Below are positions 6,230 to 6,260 of a stretch of DNA of 6,260 nt, one piece after another. The stretch lies in assembly GCA_002367355.1 (NCBI GenBank), contig DFBQ01000241.1, forward strand, positions 1 through 6,260. The letters are read 5' to 3'. Origin of the DNA: Deltaproteobacteria bacterium UBA3076 (GTDB lineage: Bacteria > Desulfobacterota > Dissulfuribacteria > Dissulfuribacterales > UBA3076). The translations under genes and the position numbers were made by a program. Each line of letters starts with the position of its first letter. The stretch's first letter is position 1. The notes under the pieces were generated by a model. The model had not been told where the DNA came from, searched no databases, and was given only the letters and a program-made list of their open reading frames with translations.

Positions 6230-6260
6230 TATTATTTAACCTAAGTTGAGCGATTAGCTG

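Overview
The window reads as chromosomal DNA of an anaerobic bacterium. A strictly B12-dependent (class II) ribonucleotide reductase, a large secreted multihaem cytochrome c, an integron-type integrase and palindromic repeats of the 'ATTCCCGC...GCGGGAAT' kind together suggest Desulfobacterota (the former Deltaproteobacteria) or a similar metal-, sulfur- or syntrophy-adapted lineage. This is an inference from gene content. The window has no rRNA, tRNA or other taxonomic marker.

Layout from left to right. (1) 1-134 is an AT-rich leader with a near-consensus sigma70 promoter (TTGACA, 17 nt, TATAGT) for the integrase, overlapped by small inverted repeats and by two GTTRRRY-like cores on the minus strand that could belong to an attI site. 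(2) 135-1520 (+) encodes a 461-residue integron-integrase-like tyrosine recombinase with an extra N-terminal core-binding-like domain. (3) 1521-1720 is a convergent intergenic region with a long bulged hairpin (1621-1662). (4) 1721-3988 (-) is nrdJ, complete and ordinary. (5) 3989-4363 has no gene. It holds the nrdJ leader with a bulged 12-bp hairpin and a 149-bp MITE-like nested palindrome (4168-4316). (6) 4364-6193 (-) is a multihaem cytochrome c reading frame interrupted by one in-frame TGA (4832-4834). (7) 6194-6260 carries a hairpin just upstream of the cytochrome start and no gene.

The most interesting item is the cytochrome. Reading through the TGA gives one continuous 609-residue protein with 12 haem-binding motifs (10 before and 2 after the TGA). 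The frame does not change, no other stop occurs, and a SECIS-like stem-loop with a G-containing apical loop begins a few nucleotides after the TGA. This makes it a candidate selenocysteine-containing multihaem cytochrome. The main alternative is a recent nonsense mutation or a sequencing error. The same gene also holds an in-frame octanucleotide tandem repeat whose gain or loss by one unit would truncate the protein.

The genes do not form an obvious pathway. The cytochrome and nrdJ are co-directional but separated by the palindromic element, and the integrase converges on nrdJ. If the integrase belongs to an integron of normal polarity, the cassette array should lie to the left of position 1, outside the window.
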